The notes: generated by a model from the sequence alone, not told the origin. DNA of 64,000 nucleotides from Oscillospiraceae bacterium (GCA_902802375.1 CADCLS010000006.1:19049-83048), one strand, 5' to 3'. Positions 35,208-43,877 are shown, counted from the first letter of the stretch. Numbers and translations are program-made.

Positions 35208-35874
35208 CCCTGACCTCCGTAATACGGTAACTGCTTGAATCGTACGCATTTATTTGTGCATTTGCCTTTACAGATTTAAGTTTATCATTAAGAAAAGATA
35301 TGTACATCCATACAATGTCGGGTGAAGTATCTTCGCCAGACCAAACATCCAAAAGCAGTTCGTCCGCCGTCATATTTTTATCCGAGTTTAAGAGCAGACA
35401 GCAAAGTAGCCGAACCTCTTTTTGAGAAAGAGCTATCGTATTATGTGCACGAAGCTCTGATGATTCGGTATCAAGTTCAAGATTTCCGAATGTAAATGTT
35501 CGTGTTTTATAGTCCCTCTTCCTGCGATAAAGTGCCCGCAATCTCGCGCTGAGTTCTTGCATTGCAAACGGTTTTGTTAAATAGTCGTCAGCGCCGGCAT
35601 CAAGCCCTTCAACGCGATCCGAAACCTCTGATTTTGCGGTCAGGAATATAGCCGGAATGGTGTTTCCGGCTTCCCGTATCTTTTTCATTGCTGTAACACC
35701 GTCCATAACAGGCATCATTATATCCATAATTATAACATCGTAGGCATCCTTTGAAAGTTTATCAACCGCTTGAGACCCGTTCGCCACGGCATCAACATAA
35801 TAGTCCTGAAATTCAAGGTATTTTTTGATAACCTCTCTTAAATCGTTTTCATCTTCTGCAAATAATACTTTCAT
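35200..35874 (-). CDS. OmpR-family response regulator, second two-component system
   Basis: This 224-residue protein has a complete receiver (acidic pair in FAEDEN, phospho-acceptor Asp51 in IIMDIMMPVMDG, Thr/Lys in FLTAK and YLTKPF). It also has an OmpR-type winged helix from about 125 (TFGNLELDTESSELR, QKEVRLLCCLLLN). It acts as the DNA-binding output of the adjacent kinase. It is a candidate to bind the TTCAAT direct repeats at 33920 and 38525, as is the regulator at 37804-38484. Confidence 0.93.
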   Translation of the reverse strand: MKVLFAEDENDLREVIKKYLEFQDYYVDAVANGSQAVDKLSKDAYDVIIMDIMMPVMDGVTAMKKIREAGNTIPAIFLTAKSEVSDRVEGLDAGADDYLTKPFAMQELSARLRALYRRKRDYKTRTFTFGNLELDTESSELRAHNTIALSQKEVRLLCCLLLNSDKNMTADELLLDVWSGEDTSPDIVWMYISFLNDKLKSVKANAQINAYDSSSYRITEVRDV

Positions 35875-35888
35875 AATATTTCTCTGCC

Positions 35889-36494
35889 TTATCCTCTTAT
35901 TATTCTTCTGAGCGTCTGCATTGACACATCACAAGATGCTAATTCATTGGCACATCGATGAAGTTCCGAAACAATCAATTCTTGATTCTTAATGTCTCTT
36001 TTATATTTCAGCTCATGTTCCAGTGCCGCCCAGGTATCCATAGCTATTGTACGAAGCTGAACCTCAACAAAAAAGTGACCTGGAGTATTTCCGTCTATAT
36101 CCGAAAAATGGGTTTCCATATCCAAAATCATATGATAACTCCGGTACCCGTTTGGTTTAGCATTTTTAATATAATCTTTTTCTTTAACGACAGTGCAACC
36201 CGGAATTGATTTTATCAACGCAACATTTTTGTAAACATCGTCAATAAATAGACAGACAACGCGAATTCCTATAGAATCGGTCAGGCTTCGCAAAGCATGG
36301 TATGTTGTCGGTTCAAGACCGTTTCTTTCAAGTTTTTCAAGCATACTTTCTTCGTCTTTTATCCTATACCGGAGATGTTCGTACAGTTTTTCTCCTGTCT
36401 TTTCTTCATGCTTTCGGCTGTTTATTTCTATCGTCCTTACAAGATTATTCATAATTCCAGTCATAGCATTATAATATTTGCCGTAAATACTCAT
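35889..36494 (-). CDS. Small alarmone synthetase (RelA/SpoT synthetase domain only)
   Basis: This 201-residue protein consists of a single (p)ppGpp synthetase domain without hydrolase or TGS domains, like YjbM/YwaC-type enzymes. Visible motifs are the ATP-binding RIKDEESMLEKLER, the catalytic region DSIGIRVVCLFIDDVY, KDYIKNAKPNGYRSYH and the substrate motif VEVQLRTIAMDTWAALEHE. It should transfer pyrophosphate from ATP to GTP or GDP. It sits 24 bases after one kinase gene and 14 bases before the next regulator gene, so it is cotranscribed with two two-component systems. This placement is unusual and suggests that alarmone output is tied to envelope sensing. Confidence 0.9.
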   Translation of the reverse strand: MSIYGKYYNAMTGIMNNLVRTIEINSRKHEEKTGEKLYEHLRYRIKDEESMLEKLERNGLEPTTYHALRSLTDSIGIRVVCLFIDDVYKNVALIKSIPGCTVVKEKDYIKNAKPNGYRSYHMILDMETHFSDIDGNTPGHFFVEVQLRTIAMDTWAALEHELKYKRDIKNQELIVSELHRCANELASCDVSMQTLRRIIRG

Positions 36495-36518
36495 TATTTC
36501 CTTTTCCTTACATACAGA

Positions 36519-37811
36519 TTATTGCTTATTGTTCCTCTTTTTAGGCAACAATACAGTAAATATAACTTTTCCGTCTTTATATTCTGCGTGTATCTTGCCG
36601 CCGTGCGCTTCAGTCACCGCTTGTGCTATGGAAAGTCCAAGCCCGTAATGAGACCCGATATCGGTACGCGCCTCGTCCGTGCGGTAAAAACGGTCAAACA
36701 GATGCGTAAGTTGCTCTTGGCTTAATTCCTTTGTATCGTTTGAAACCGTGAGTACCACAAAATGATGTTCACAGCAAAGCGACAGCGTTATCATCTCACC
36801 TGTGCCGTGAGATAGAGCATTATCCAGCAGAATAGAAACAAGTTGGCGAAGTTGATTTGGATTTCCTTCGACCGTTAGTCCGTTTTCAATATTTGACTGT
36901 ATTTGCTTTCCTTTTTCAAAAGCAAGCGTTTCAATAGGGAGAACCTCCCCGTTTACTAAATTTGAAAAATCAAGAATTTCTTTCGGTATTTCTCTGTTTT
37001 CGGCTTTGGAAAGGAAAAGAAGTTGTTTCACAAGGTCTGACATACGCTCATTTTCATAATCAATGTTATCAAGCCATTCACTTTCACCGATTTCGCGCCT
37101 TAACAGTTCGCTATTTGCAGAGACAACCGCTATTGGTGTTTTAAGCTCATGACCCGCATCGGACACAAATCTTTTTTGTCGCTTGTCATTTTCTTCAAGA
37201 GGGCGGACTATCCGCCGCGCAATAAATATGGAAATTACAAATAAAAGAATTAACGCTAAAGAGCCAATTATAAGCATCTGACGAAAAAGCCGCATTTGAT
37301 TATTGTTATTAATCGTTCCGTCAATCATAGCAACAAGTGTGTATTCTTCCCGTTCTTCAACAATATATGTCATGTTGCCTGATTTACCGCTATTCTTTCC
37401 TTTTTTTAGAATCTTTGACGCAATTTGTGTCAAAGATTCTTCGCTTTGGAGAGCGTTATTGCCGTTGTTTATATTAAGGACTTCGCCGCTTTTGGAATAG
37501 GCAACAGAGTAGAATGTCGAAAGCCGGAATTGCGGTTCATTTTGTTGGGGTCTTTCGCCAAAGGGTCCGCGTGGCTCATTAAAATCCGAAGGTCTGTTAT
37601 CGGATTCGCTATCAGGTCTTGTTCCGTCTTCATGAGGTGAAGGCTGTTCTTCAAGTGAAAATCTTTCAGCATATGTTTTCAACATCTCACGACTTTCACG
37701 GTTAATTGCCATACGGTTTGAAAGATATATCGTAGTCAATGTGACAATCATCAAAGTAAGAAGAGAGAACACAACTGTAAAAACGATCTTTCTCCTCGTT
37801 TTATCAAACAT
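36519..37811 (-). CDS. Sensor histidine kinase (canonical), first two-component system
   Basis: This 430-residue kinase has membrane helices at about 10-29 and 178-197. Its extracellular part contains a Pro/Asp/Arg-rich stretch (EDGTRPDSESDNRPSD) and a small sensor. The H-box DAGHELKTPIA carries His221, followed by an ATPase domain with DNALSHG and HYGLGLS. The ATG overlaps the stop of the regulator gene by 8 bases, so translation is coupled. The signal is unknown. Confidence 0.92.
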   Translation of the reverse strand: MFDKTRRKIVFTVVFSLLTLMIVTLTTIYLSNRMAINRESREMLKTYAERFSLEEQPSPHEDGTRPDSESDNRPSDFNEPRGPFGERPQQNEPQFRLSTFYSVAYSKSGEVLNINNGNNALQSEESLTQIASKILKKGKNSGKSGNMTYIVEEREEYTLVAMIDGTINNNNQMRLFRQMLIIGSLALILLFVISIFIARRIVRPLEENDKRQKRFVSDAGHELKTPIAVVSANSELLRREIGESEWLDNIDYENERMSDLVKQLLFLSKAENREIPKEILDFSNLVNGEVLPIETLAFEKGKQIQSNIENGLTVEGNPNQLRQLVSILLDNALSHGTGEMITLSLCCEHHFVVLTVSNDTKELSQEQLTHLFDRFYRTDEARTDIGSHYGLGLSIAQAVTEAHGGKIHAEYKDGKVIFTVLLPKKRNNKQ

Positions 37812-38484
37812 CCTTACACCTCAATTCATATCCTATTCCGCGCAGTGCTTTTATTTCACATCTTGATCCTACAAAAGCAAGTTTCTTCCTTACAAAAGAT
37901 ATATATACTTCAACATTATTATATTCGGAATCACTCTCATACCCCCAAATTTTGAGCGCGATCTGCTCACGGGTAAGCACTTGCCCCTGGTTGGCAATGA
38001 AATATTCAAGTATGCGGAGTTCCTTTTCGGCAAGTCGCACGCTCTGCCCATTTTCACATTTCAATGTAGCATTTTTAACATCTATTTTCAAATCCTCATA
38101 AGTTAAACTTCCGTCATTTGTCGGCATGTTGCGACGACCAAGCGCACGAAGCCTGGCAAGCAGTTCCTTTGTCATAAACGGTTTAGTTAGATAATCATCA
38201 GCACCGCTGTCAAGTCCCTCGACCTTATCGTCAAGTTCACTTTTAGCAGTAAGCATAAGTATCGGCGTGCGTATACCGGATGCCCGTGCTTTTTTAGCAA
38301 CATCATATCCGCTCAATCCAGGCATCATCACATCAAGAACACACAAATCGTAAATGTTACTTTCTATCTCATAAAGTGCATCTTCGCCGTTATCTACAGA
38401 GGTAACTTCATATCCTTCCTGGCGCATAATCTCACACAACGCACGATTCATTCTTTTTTCGTCTTCTGCAAGTAATACTTTCAT
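37804..38484 (-). CDS. OmpR-family response regulator, first two-component system
   Basis: This 226-residue protein has an intact receiver (LAEDEK, Asp51 in CVLDVMMPGLSG, LTAK and YLTKPF) and an OmpR winged helix (VRLAEKELRILEYFIANQG, then REQIALKIWGYESDSEYNNV). It is the first gene of the signalling operon. The ATG follows GGAGG by 8 bases. The promoter upstream carries the TTCAAT direct repeat, so it may regulate itself and the operon at 33.9 kb. Confidence 0.94.
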   Translation of the reverse strand: MKVLLAEDEKRMNRALCEIMRQEGYEVTSVDNGEDALYEIESNIYDLCVLDVMMPGLSGYDVAKKARASGIRTPILMLTAKSELDDKVEGLDSGADDYLTKPFMTKELLARLRALGRRNMPTNDGSLTYEDLKIDVKNATLKCENGQSVRLAEKELRILEYFIANQGQVLTREQIALKIWGYESDSEYNNVEVYISFVRKKLAFVGSRCEIKALRGIGYELRCKDV

Positions 38485-38504
38485 TTAATCAACCTCCGTT
38501 ACAT

Positions 38505-38541
38505 ATTATATTATATGGGTCAACATTGAAAAAAGATTGAA
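38505..38541 (-). promoter_or_regulatory. Promoter of the two-component/alarmone operon with TTCAAT direct repeats
   Basis: On the minus strand TTCAATCTTTTTTCAAT (38541-38525) is followed after 9 bases by TATAAT (38515-38510), with an overlapping second TATAAT at 38510-38505. The 17-base box is identical to that at 33920-33936, and the distance to the -10 is within one base. This points to a shared activator. Confidence 0.65.
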
Positions 38542-38604
38542 TATTACTTTTTGTTGTTAAACATAACTATAAAATTCAGTGGTATCCCAATTTAATACTA
38601 TTTC

Positions 38605-38635
38605 AAAAAGGGCAAAGTCAATAGACTCGCCCTTT
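38605..38635 (-). terminator. Probable terminator after the 39.2-38.7 kb genes
   Basis: An imperfect stem AAAGGGC/GCCCTTT with an internal GTC/GAC pair precedes a T-run when read on the minus strand. It separates the two small minus-strand genes from the two-component operon. The rest of 38485-38737 holds only the promoter of that operon and AT-rich DNA in which I see no gene. Confidence 0.55.
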
Positions 38636-38737
38636 ATATGTTTCGTTGTCTATTATAATAACACGATGGTAGCACCCTGTCAATTTTTTCGTTATACTGC
38701 TAACCCATCGGGGCTTTTATGTTTTTGGTATTTTGTT

Positions 38738-39184
38738 TTACATTTTTATCCTGTACATACTCACACCACAATTGCCCGGGCGGCGTTCAAAGAATTCTGT
38801 CGGCAGCATATGGATATAATCTTTGCTGAAATTGGCATTGCCGAAATAGGCGTCAAAATTCATTTGCGGTAAGATTACCCAATCGGAATCAGCGGTTCCA
38901 TTTGCAATATAAAAAGAAAGTAATGTATAACCGGCTTTCCGTAAAGATTTAGGCCCTACCAGCGAATCAACCCATTCGGTTTGTTCATTTGTCAACCGGT
39001 ATTCCTCCGTGCGAAGCGGACCTTGCTCTAAAGCATCGGCAATAACATCATCAAAGCGGAGAACAAACTCGCCTTTGGTGTTTTCAGAAAAAATGGGGAC
39101 GAGATAAGTATTATCGCTTTTAGATTTACAAGAATAAATCGGCGGTAATGTATACGCCAAATATTCTTCCCATTCGTTTGTCAT
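38738..39184 (-). CDS. Hypothetical protein beside the Rhs region
   Basis: This 148-residue soluble protein is not recognised. It is acidic and rich in aromatic residues (NEWEEYLAYTLPPIY, DSDWVILPQMNFDAYFGN) and has no signal peptide or membrane helix. The start ATG overlaps the stop of the upstream small gene by 4 bases. The position next to an Rhs toxin gene, on the opposite strand, is compatible with an immunity or SUKH-like cargo protein, but no family motif supports this. Confidence 0.65.
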   Translation of the reverse strand: MTNEWEEYLAYTLPPIYSCKSKSDNTYLVPIFSENTKGEFVLRFDDVIADALEQGPLRTEEYRLTNEQTEWVDSLVGPKSLRKAGYTLLSFYIANGTADSDWVILPQMNFDAYFGNANFSKDYIHMLPTEFFERRPGNCGVSMYRIKM

Positions 39185-39393
39185 GCTTCATCCCTCACTT
39201 TCAAAATCCATTTGTCTACCTCCGGCGTTAATACATCCCAAAGGAAATCCCTCTTATTCAGTGTCACAACATATTTAACGGCTTCAGTGGGCGAAACAAT
39301 TCTCTTTATAAGTTTTCGGCAACAATCCGCAAGTGCTTCACGGTAAGCTTTTTCTATCGGCTTATTTATATAAGCGTTTATTAGTGCCGTCAT
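39181..39393 (-). CDS. Small hypothetical protein, 5' end at the Rhs junction
   Basis: From ATG 39393 this is 70 residues, helical and basic in the first half (YREALADCCRKLIKRI) and ending in DKWILKVRDEA. The open frame runs on to 39471, but that extension is antisense to Rhs-type sequence and lacks a ribosome site, so the native start may have been lost when the Rhs fragment arrived. It is translationally coupled to the 148-residue gene by a 4-base overlap. Function unknown. Confidence 0.5.
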   Translation of the reverse strand: MTALINAYINKPIEKAYREALADCCRKLIKRIVSPTEAVKYVVTLNKRDFLWDVLTPEVDKWILKVRDEA

Positions 39394-41495
39394 ACTTTCG
39401 GAATCGGTTTCAAAATGCAAACGGCTTTGGGAGAACAACAAAAACCAAAGTAGGAAATAGCAACCTTTCATCGGTTAGAACTCTGTCCGAAAATACCTAT
39501 GATGCATATAATAGGTTGAGCCAAATGACATACGGCAACGGCACGGTACTCCATAATAGTTACGATTTACTGGACAGACCGGTTTCTGTGTGGTATAATA
39601 ATGACAGCAATACAGGTTTCCGCTATCTTTATACTAAACAAGGCGGATTATCGCTTGTTCGTGACCTTATCAATAATTTGCGAACAAAATACACCTACGA
39701 TTTATCGGGAAGACTGGTTGCTGTGAGGCGAAATGTCAATGTGGAGCATGAGGATTATCCGCTTTACGCCTCGCAAAAGTATCGCTATGAGGATAAAACC
39801 AATCGCGTTATCAGCACAGTAAGCGAGATTCCGGGTTCGTCTATTACCACTCAGTATCAATACGGAAACGCCACGCAAGGCCAGATTATTGACGCGGTGT
39901 ATGCCGTAAAGCAGAATAACACCAATCATATCGGCTATGCGTACGACGGCTTGGGAAGAATGACCACCCGTACCCTTTCGGTGCCGAATAAGAGCTATAC
40001 TTACTCTTACACCCCCGGCGGTCACGGAACAAACAGCACCACTACGCAGGTGTCAAGCGTTACTTCGGGCACCGATACCACGGGATATACATATGATTCT
40101 GTCGGCAATATCACCGAAATCAAGGAAAACGGCGTAACCGTTGCAAGTTATGCTTACGACACCTTAAATCAGCTTACCTCCGCCTCACATAACGGCACAA
40201 GCTACAGTTATACCTATGATAATAACGGTAATATAACATCTAAAACCGTAGGCGGTGTAACAACAAATTATTCTTATAATGATTCCTCTTGGGCAGATTT
40301 GCTTACAGGCTACGGAACGGATACCATAACCTATGATACAATAGGCAATCCGCTAAATTACCGTGACGGATACTCTTTCACATGGCAAAGAGGCAGGCAG
40401 TTAGCAGGATATACAAAAGGTACCGATACTGCAAGTTATACTTATGATGAATCAGGCATAAGGCTTTCTAAAACGGTAAACGGTAATACAACTACCTTTT
40501 ATTTTGTAGACGGCGTATTGCTCGGTCAAAAGTTTTCGGATAACAAGATTTTACAATATCTGTATGACGATAACGGCACAAAGTACGGCTTTATCTATGA
40601 CGGTACAACCTATTTTTATGACCTGAACCTGCAAGGCGATGTTATAGGAATTATAGATACAAGTGGGAATACCGTTGTTAGTTACACTTATGATCCGTGG
40701 GGTAAGGTGTTATCTGTTACAGGCACGCTTGCGAGTACAATAGGTCAAATAAACCCTATACGCTATCGCGGTTATTATTACGATAACGATACGGGATTTT
40801 ACTATCTCCAAAGCCGTTATTATGACCCTGAGACGGGTAGGTTTATAAATGCGGATACTATCCTAGACACTGGCGCCAATATCCTTGGCAATAATATGTT
40901 TGTTTATGCCGCCAATAATCCGACAAACAATTCTGATTATAATGGCCATTGGATAATTAAAAATGCAATCAAGTGGGTTGCTAAGAATATTGTTAAGCCA
41001 GTTGTGAAAGCAGTTAAAAAAACCATGTCAAAAGCTAATTTAACATATTCGACGGGATTAAATGTAAGTGGCACGCCAAGCGCATTTATTTTTAATGGCC
41101 AAATTGGTTTGTCACTAGATACTAAGGGAAATGTTGCTATACAAGCATCCGCTGGTGGGGGAGTCACAGGTGGAAATCCTAGTATATCGATAACAAACTA
41201 CCGAAGCATAACAAATGCTCCCAGCATTAATAAATTAGATGGTGAGTGTTTTCAAGCTGGAGGCTCTATAGCTGTCCCCGTTGAAGGTGTACCATTAGCT
41301 GCTGGTGGAGATTTAATGTTTATGCCAAATAATAAACAAAGCATGGGATATTTTGGTCTGACTTGCAATGGTGGATTTGGAACACCCGGCGGTGAGTTGC
41401 ATATTGAATGGGGAAAAACTGTTACGATACGTAATACAGTGTTCAATATTTATGATGTGGCACAAAATGTTTATATTAAAATTATGGAGTGGTAG
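39333..41495 (+). CDS. Rhs/YD-repeat protein, 5'-truncated, with variable C-terminal tip
   Basis: The frame spans 720 codons, but Rhs homology starts only near 39420 (NGFGRTTKTKVG); the first 28 codons are antisense to the small gene and probably not native. About 15 YD-type repeats follow (YDAYNRLSQMTYGNG, YTYDSVGNITEIKENG, YTYDNNGNITSKTVGG). The core end is near residue 490 (RYYDPETGRFINADT, then YAANNPTN). After the core comes a unique tip of about 190 residues, rich in Gly and beta strands. Polymorphic-toxin Rhs proteins carry such tips as effectors. No signal peptide or N-terminal region remains, so it is a fragment or pseudogene. The next gene starts 2 bases later. Confidence 0.85.
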   Translation: MLHGKLFLSAYLYKRLLVPSYFRNRFQNANGFGRTTKTKVGNSNLSSVRTLSENTYDAYNRLSQMTYGNGTVLHNSYDLLDRPVSVWYNNDSNTGFRYLYTKQGGLSLVRDLINNLRTKYTYDLSGRLVAVRRNVNVEHEDYPLYASQKYRYEDKTNRVISTVSEIPGSSITTQYQYGNATQGQIIDAVYAVKQNNTNHIGYAYDGLGRMTTRTLSVPNKSYTYSYTPGGHGTNSTTTQVSSVTSGTDTTGYTYDSVGNITEIKENGVTVASYAYDTLNQLTSASHNGTSYSYTYDNNGNITSKTVGGVTTNYSYNDSSWADLLTGYGTDTITYDTIGNPLNYRDGYSFTWQRGRQLAGYTKGTDTASYTYDESGIRLSKTVNGNTTTFYFVDGVLLGQKFSDNKILQYLYDDNGTKYGFIYDGTTYFYDLNLQGDVIGIIDTSGNTVVSYTYDPWGKVLSVTGTLASTIGQINPIRYRGYYYDNDTGFYYLQSRYYDPETGRFINADTILDTGANILGNNMFVYAANNPTNNSDYNGHWIIKNAIKWVAKNIVKPVVKAVKKTMSKANLTYSTGLNVSGTPSAFIFNGQIGLSLDTKGNVAIQASAGGGVTGGNPSISITNYRSITNAPSINKLDGECFQAGGSIAVPVEGVPLAAGGDLMFMPNNKQSMGYFGLTCNGGFGTPGGELHIEWGKTVTIRNTVFNIYDVAQNVYIKIMEW
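40317..40783 (+). repeat. Rhs core repeat, copy A
   Basis: This segment matches 42192-42658 at a constant offset of 1875 bases with no gaps, about 94% identical by eye. Most differences fall at third codon positions. It covers the last YD repeats and the start of the conserved core end. Confidence 0.9.
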
Positions 41496-41497
41496 TT

Positions 41498-42241
41498 ATG
41501 AAGACAAAACATTGCCCCTCACTTATATTCATTGTATTCGTTTTTGTTTCATTACTATCAACTGTAATAAAAGTAAATGCAATAAATACTCGTTTTTCAA
41601 CAGAAGAATTAACGGAAAAATATCAAAGTGTTTTCATATCAAATATTAATATATCGTCATTAGCATCAGAACCTGCCAAGAAGATAATACATTGCTTTGA
41701 TGTTAACGAGAAAGGCATGATTGCTATTGGTAGCAATTCAAACGGACAAGAACAGATTTGCATATATTCCTCAGAAGGTGTTTTTTTATACGGTTATAAT
41801 TTTGATTGTTCTGGGGATTTTTGTGTGGAATGGTATAACGATCACCTTAATATTTGTCTTATTCGCAGTGATGTAATAATAACTGTCGATAAAAATGCAA
41901 ATATTATAGAAATGGCAGGAATTCAGGATACAATTGACAACAATACATTATTTAATCGCTTTATGTATTCAACCAATAGAAACATTAAAAACAACGAGTA
42001 TATTTTAAAGAATAATATGGGGATACTTAATGCCTTTGCAACTGGATATTCTCAAATATCAATTAAGGATGTCGAAAACATAGAGACTGTCGTATATGAA
42101 GTCGATTTTATCGAGCGCATAAAAGCAGTAATAATACCTATACTGGTGATTTTTAGTTGCCTTTTGGCAGTGTTTTGTGTGTTAATCTGGAACCGATACC
42201 ATAACCTACGATACAATAGGCAATCCGCTAAATTACCGTGA
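41498..42241 (+). CDS. Membrane-anchored partner of the first Rhs tip, 3' end disrupted
   Basis: This 247-residue protein has an N-terminal signal or anchor (SLIFIVFVFVSLLSTVI), an extracytoplasmic domain with beta-propeller-like segments (FDVNEKGMIAIGSNSNGQEQ), and a C-terminal membrane helix (IIPILVIFSCLLAVFCVLIW). The ATG lies 2 bases after the Rhs stop, with GGAG inside the Rhs end, so it is cotranslated and could be the immunity or accessory protein of that tip. The final 13 or so residues are encoded out of frame by the second Rhs copy that begins near 42190, so the native C-terminus has been cut off. Confidence 0.65.
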   Translation: MKTKHCPSLIFIVFVFVSLLSTVIKVNAINTRFSTEELTEKYQSVFISNINISSLASEPAKKIIHCFDVNEKGMIAIGSNSNGQEQICIYSSEGVFLYGYNFDCSGDFCVEWYNDHLNICLIRSDVIITVDKNANIIEMAGIQDTIDNNTLFNRFMYSTNRNIKNNEYILKNNMGILNAFATGYSQISIKDVENIETVVYEVDFIERIKAVIIPILVIFSCLLAVFCVLIWNRYHNLRYNRQSAKLP

Positions 42242-43382
42242 CGGATATGCTTTCACCTGGCAAAGAGGCAGGCAGTTAGCAGGATATACAAAAGGTACCG
42301 ATACCGCAAGTTATACTTATGATGAATCAGGCATTCGGCTTTCTAAAACCGTAAACGGTAATACAACAACCTTTTATGTGGTAGACGGTGTATTGCTTGG
42401 CCAAAAGTTCTCGGATAACAAAATTTTGCAATATCTGTATGACGATAACGGCACAAAGTACGGCTTTATCTATGACGGTACAACTTACTTTTATGACCTG
42501 AACCTGCAAGGCGATGTTATAGGCATTATAGATACAAGCGGTAATACCGTTGTTTCCTATACCTATGACCCGTGGGGTAAGGTGTTATCTGTTACAGGCA
42601 CGCTTGCGAGCACAATAGGTCAAATAAACCCTATACGCTATCGTGGATATTATTATGATAGCGAAACCGAGCCGTATTACCTCCAGAGCAGATATTACTC
42701 TCCCGAACTCATGCGGTTTATCTCGCAGGACGACCCTGTTTTGTCTAACAATCAAGGCGAACCTTTGGGAAGCAACCTTTATGCATATTGTTTGAATAAT
42801 CCGGTGAAAAATGTTGATCCTCAGGGAAATGCCCCGTTTTTGGGCTGGGGATTACAATTAGAGGGCTCTTTCATGGGAGTATCTGGAGGGATTGAACTTA
42901 TATGGTTTAAAAATATTGCAAAAAGCATATATGGAACACGAAATTTACCATGTGTGTATTTTTATGGTGCGTTATCATACAATTTTAGAGGAAGTAACAT
43001 TTGGAATATAAAAACCTTAATTAAATATGTAAAAGACGCTGCTTTAAAAACATTTGGTTCATCAAAGAAAGCTGCATGGAAAATTGGTGGCAGTATAAGC
43101 ATATGCGCCTTTCTTGTGTATGGTACAATAAATACTCCACAAAAATATAAAGGACCTTTTATTTCCTCTGATGCAACAATTTTTCATATTAAAGCATATT
43201 ACGCACAGTCTCCAAAAGGTGATGTGAAGTGCTATGGTATCGGTGTAAGTTCGTCTAAGTTTGGTTTTAGTCCATTATCGTATTCTTGCTACACAATGGT
43301 TCCGAGTAGCATTATAATCTCAATTTCTAATTGGTTCTTTTCGTTGTTTGGAAGGGTAAAAACTATAGCTTCTCTTGTTTGA
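42189..43382 (+). pseudogene. Orphan Rhs core fragment with a different C-terminal tip
   Basis: YD-repeat coding resumes in frame near 42189 (TDTITYDTIGNPLNYRDGY) after an in-frame stop at 42183, with no native start. An internal GTG at 42378 allows a 334-codon reading. It repeats the last YD repeats and core of the first Rhs gene (RYYSPELMRFISQDDP, then YAYCLNNPVKNVDPQG). It then diverges into an unrelated tip of about 190 residues (FLGWGLQLEGSFMGVSGGIE) with hydrophobic C-terminal stretches. This is the layout of displaced orphan tips downstream of Rhs genes, which recombination through the shared core can bring into use. Confidence 0.8.
42192..42658 (+). repeat. Rhs core repeat, copy B
   Basis: Second copy of the 467-base segment at 40317-40783. 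It is long enough for homologous recombination that would swap the two tips and delete the DNA between. Confidence 0.9.
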
Positions 43383-43398
43383 TAGGAGTTAATCTGCT

Positions 43399-43875
43399 AT
43401 GTTATATGAATTCGGATTTCGATTACATTTTTCTGATTTCTTCAAATTGCTAATATTCATATTACCTATTTGCTTATATTTATGGTCATCTAATTTTGAT
43501 AAAAAATTAGCACATTATATAACACTAATAGCATCGTTCATCTCTGCATTTGTGATAGCAGTTGTTTTAATCATCCGTCCTTTATACTCATATTTTGTAA
43601 TTAAACAGGATATTAAGCAGAATGGCCTGTTTATAGTTGAGGGGGAAATCTCTGATTTTGAAACCCAAAAGAGTTCGTATGGTGGTCATAACAGCGAATC
43701 TTTTAAAATTAATGGTGTCGATTTCATATATTACGGGGATGAGAATTTTGGATATTCAAAGTTTTTATGTGATGGTGGTGTAATAAAAGGCAATGGGCAA
43801 AAACTTAAAATCTCTTATTGCTATGATCCGATAACAAAAGAAAAAGTGATTTGTTATATTCAAAATGCTGAATAG
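43399..43875 (+). CDS. Small membrane protein paired with the second Rhs tip
   Basis: This 158-residue protein has two membrane helices in the first 75 residues (FFKLLIFILPICLYLW, LIASFISAFVIAVVLII) and then a beta-rich soluble domain (NGLFIVEGEISDFETQKSS). It starts 17 bases after the orphan Rhs tip. Location and size fit an integral-membrane immunity protein, which would imply a tip acting on the membrane or in the periphery. This is inferred from position only. A, T-rich codon use matches the tip upstream rather than the flanking core genes. Confidence 0.6.
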   Translation: MLYEFGFRLHFSDFFKLLIFILPICLYLWSSNFDKKLAHYITLIASFISAFVIAVVLIIRPLYSYFVIKQDIKQNGLFIVEGEISDFETQKSSYGGHNSESFKINGVDFIYYGDENFGYSKFLCDGGVIKGNGQKLKISYCYDPITKEKVICYIQNAE

Positions 43876-43877
43876 GT

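Noticed and set aside
28975-38484. The cluster as a phosphate-starvation (Pho) regulon
   Set aside because: No pst, phoU or phoPR-specific genes are seen. The promoter boxes are TTCAAT repeats, which do not match the Pho-box words I know.
40317-42658. Repeats in the Rhs zone as a CRISPR array or transposon ends
   Set aside because: The repeats are 467 bases long, coding and in frame with YD motifs, so they are gene duplication. No spacers or cas genes exist.
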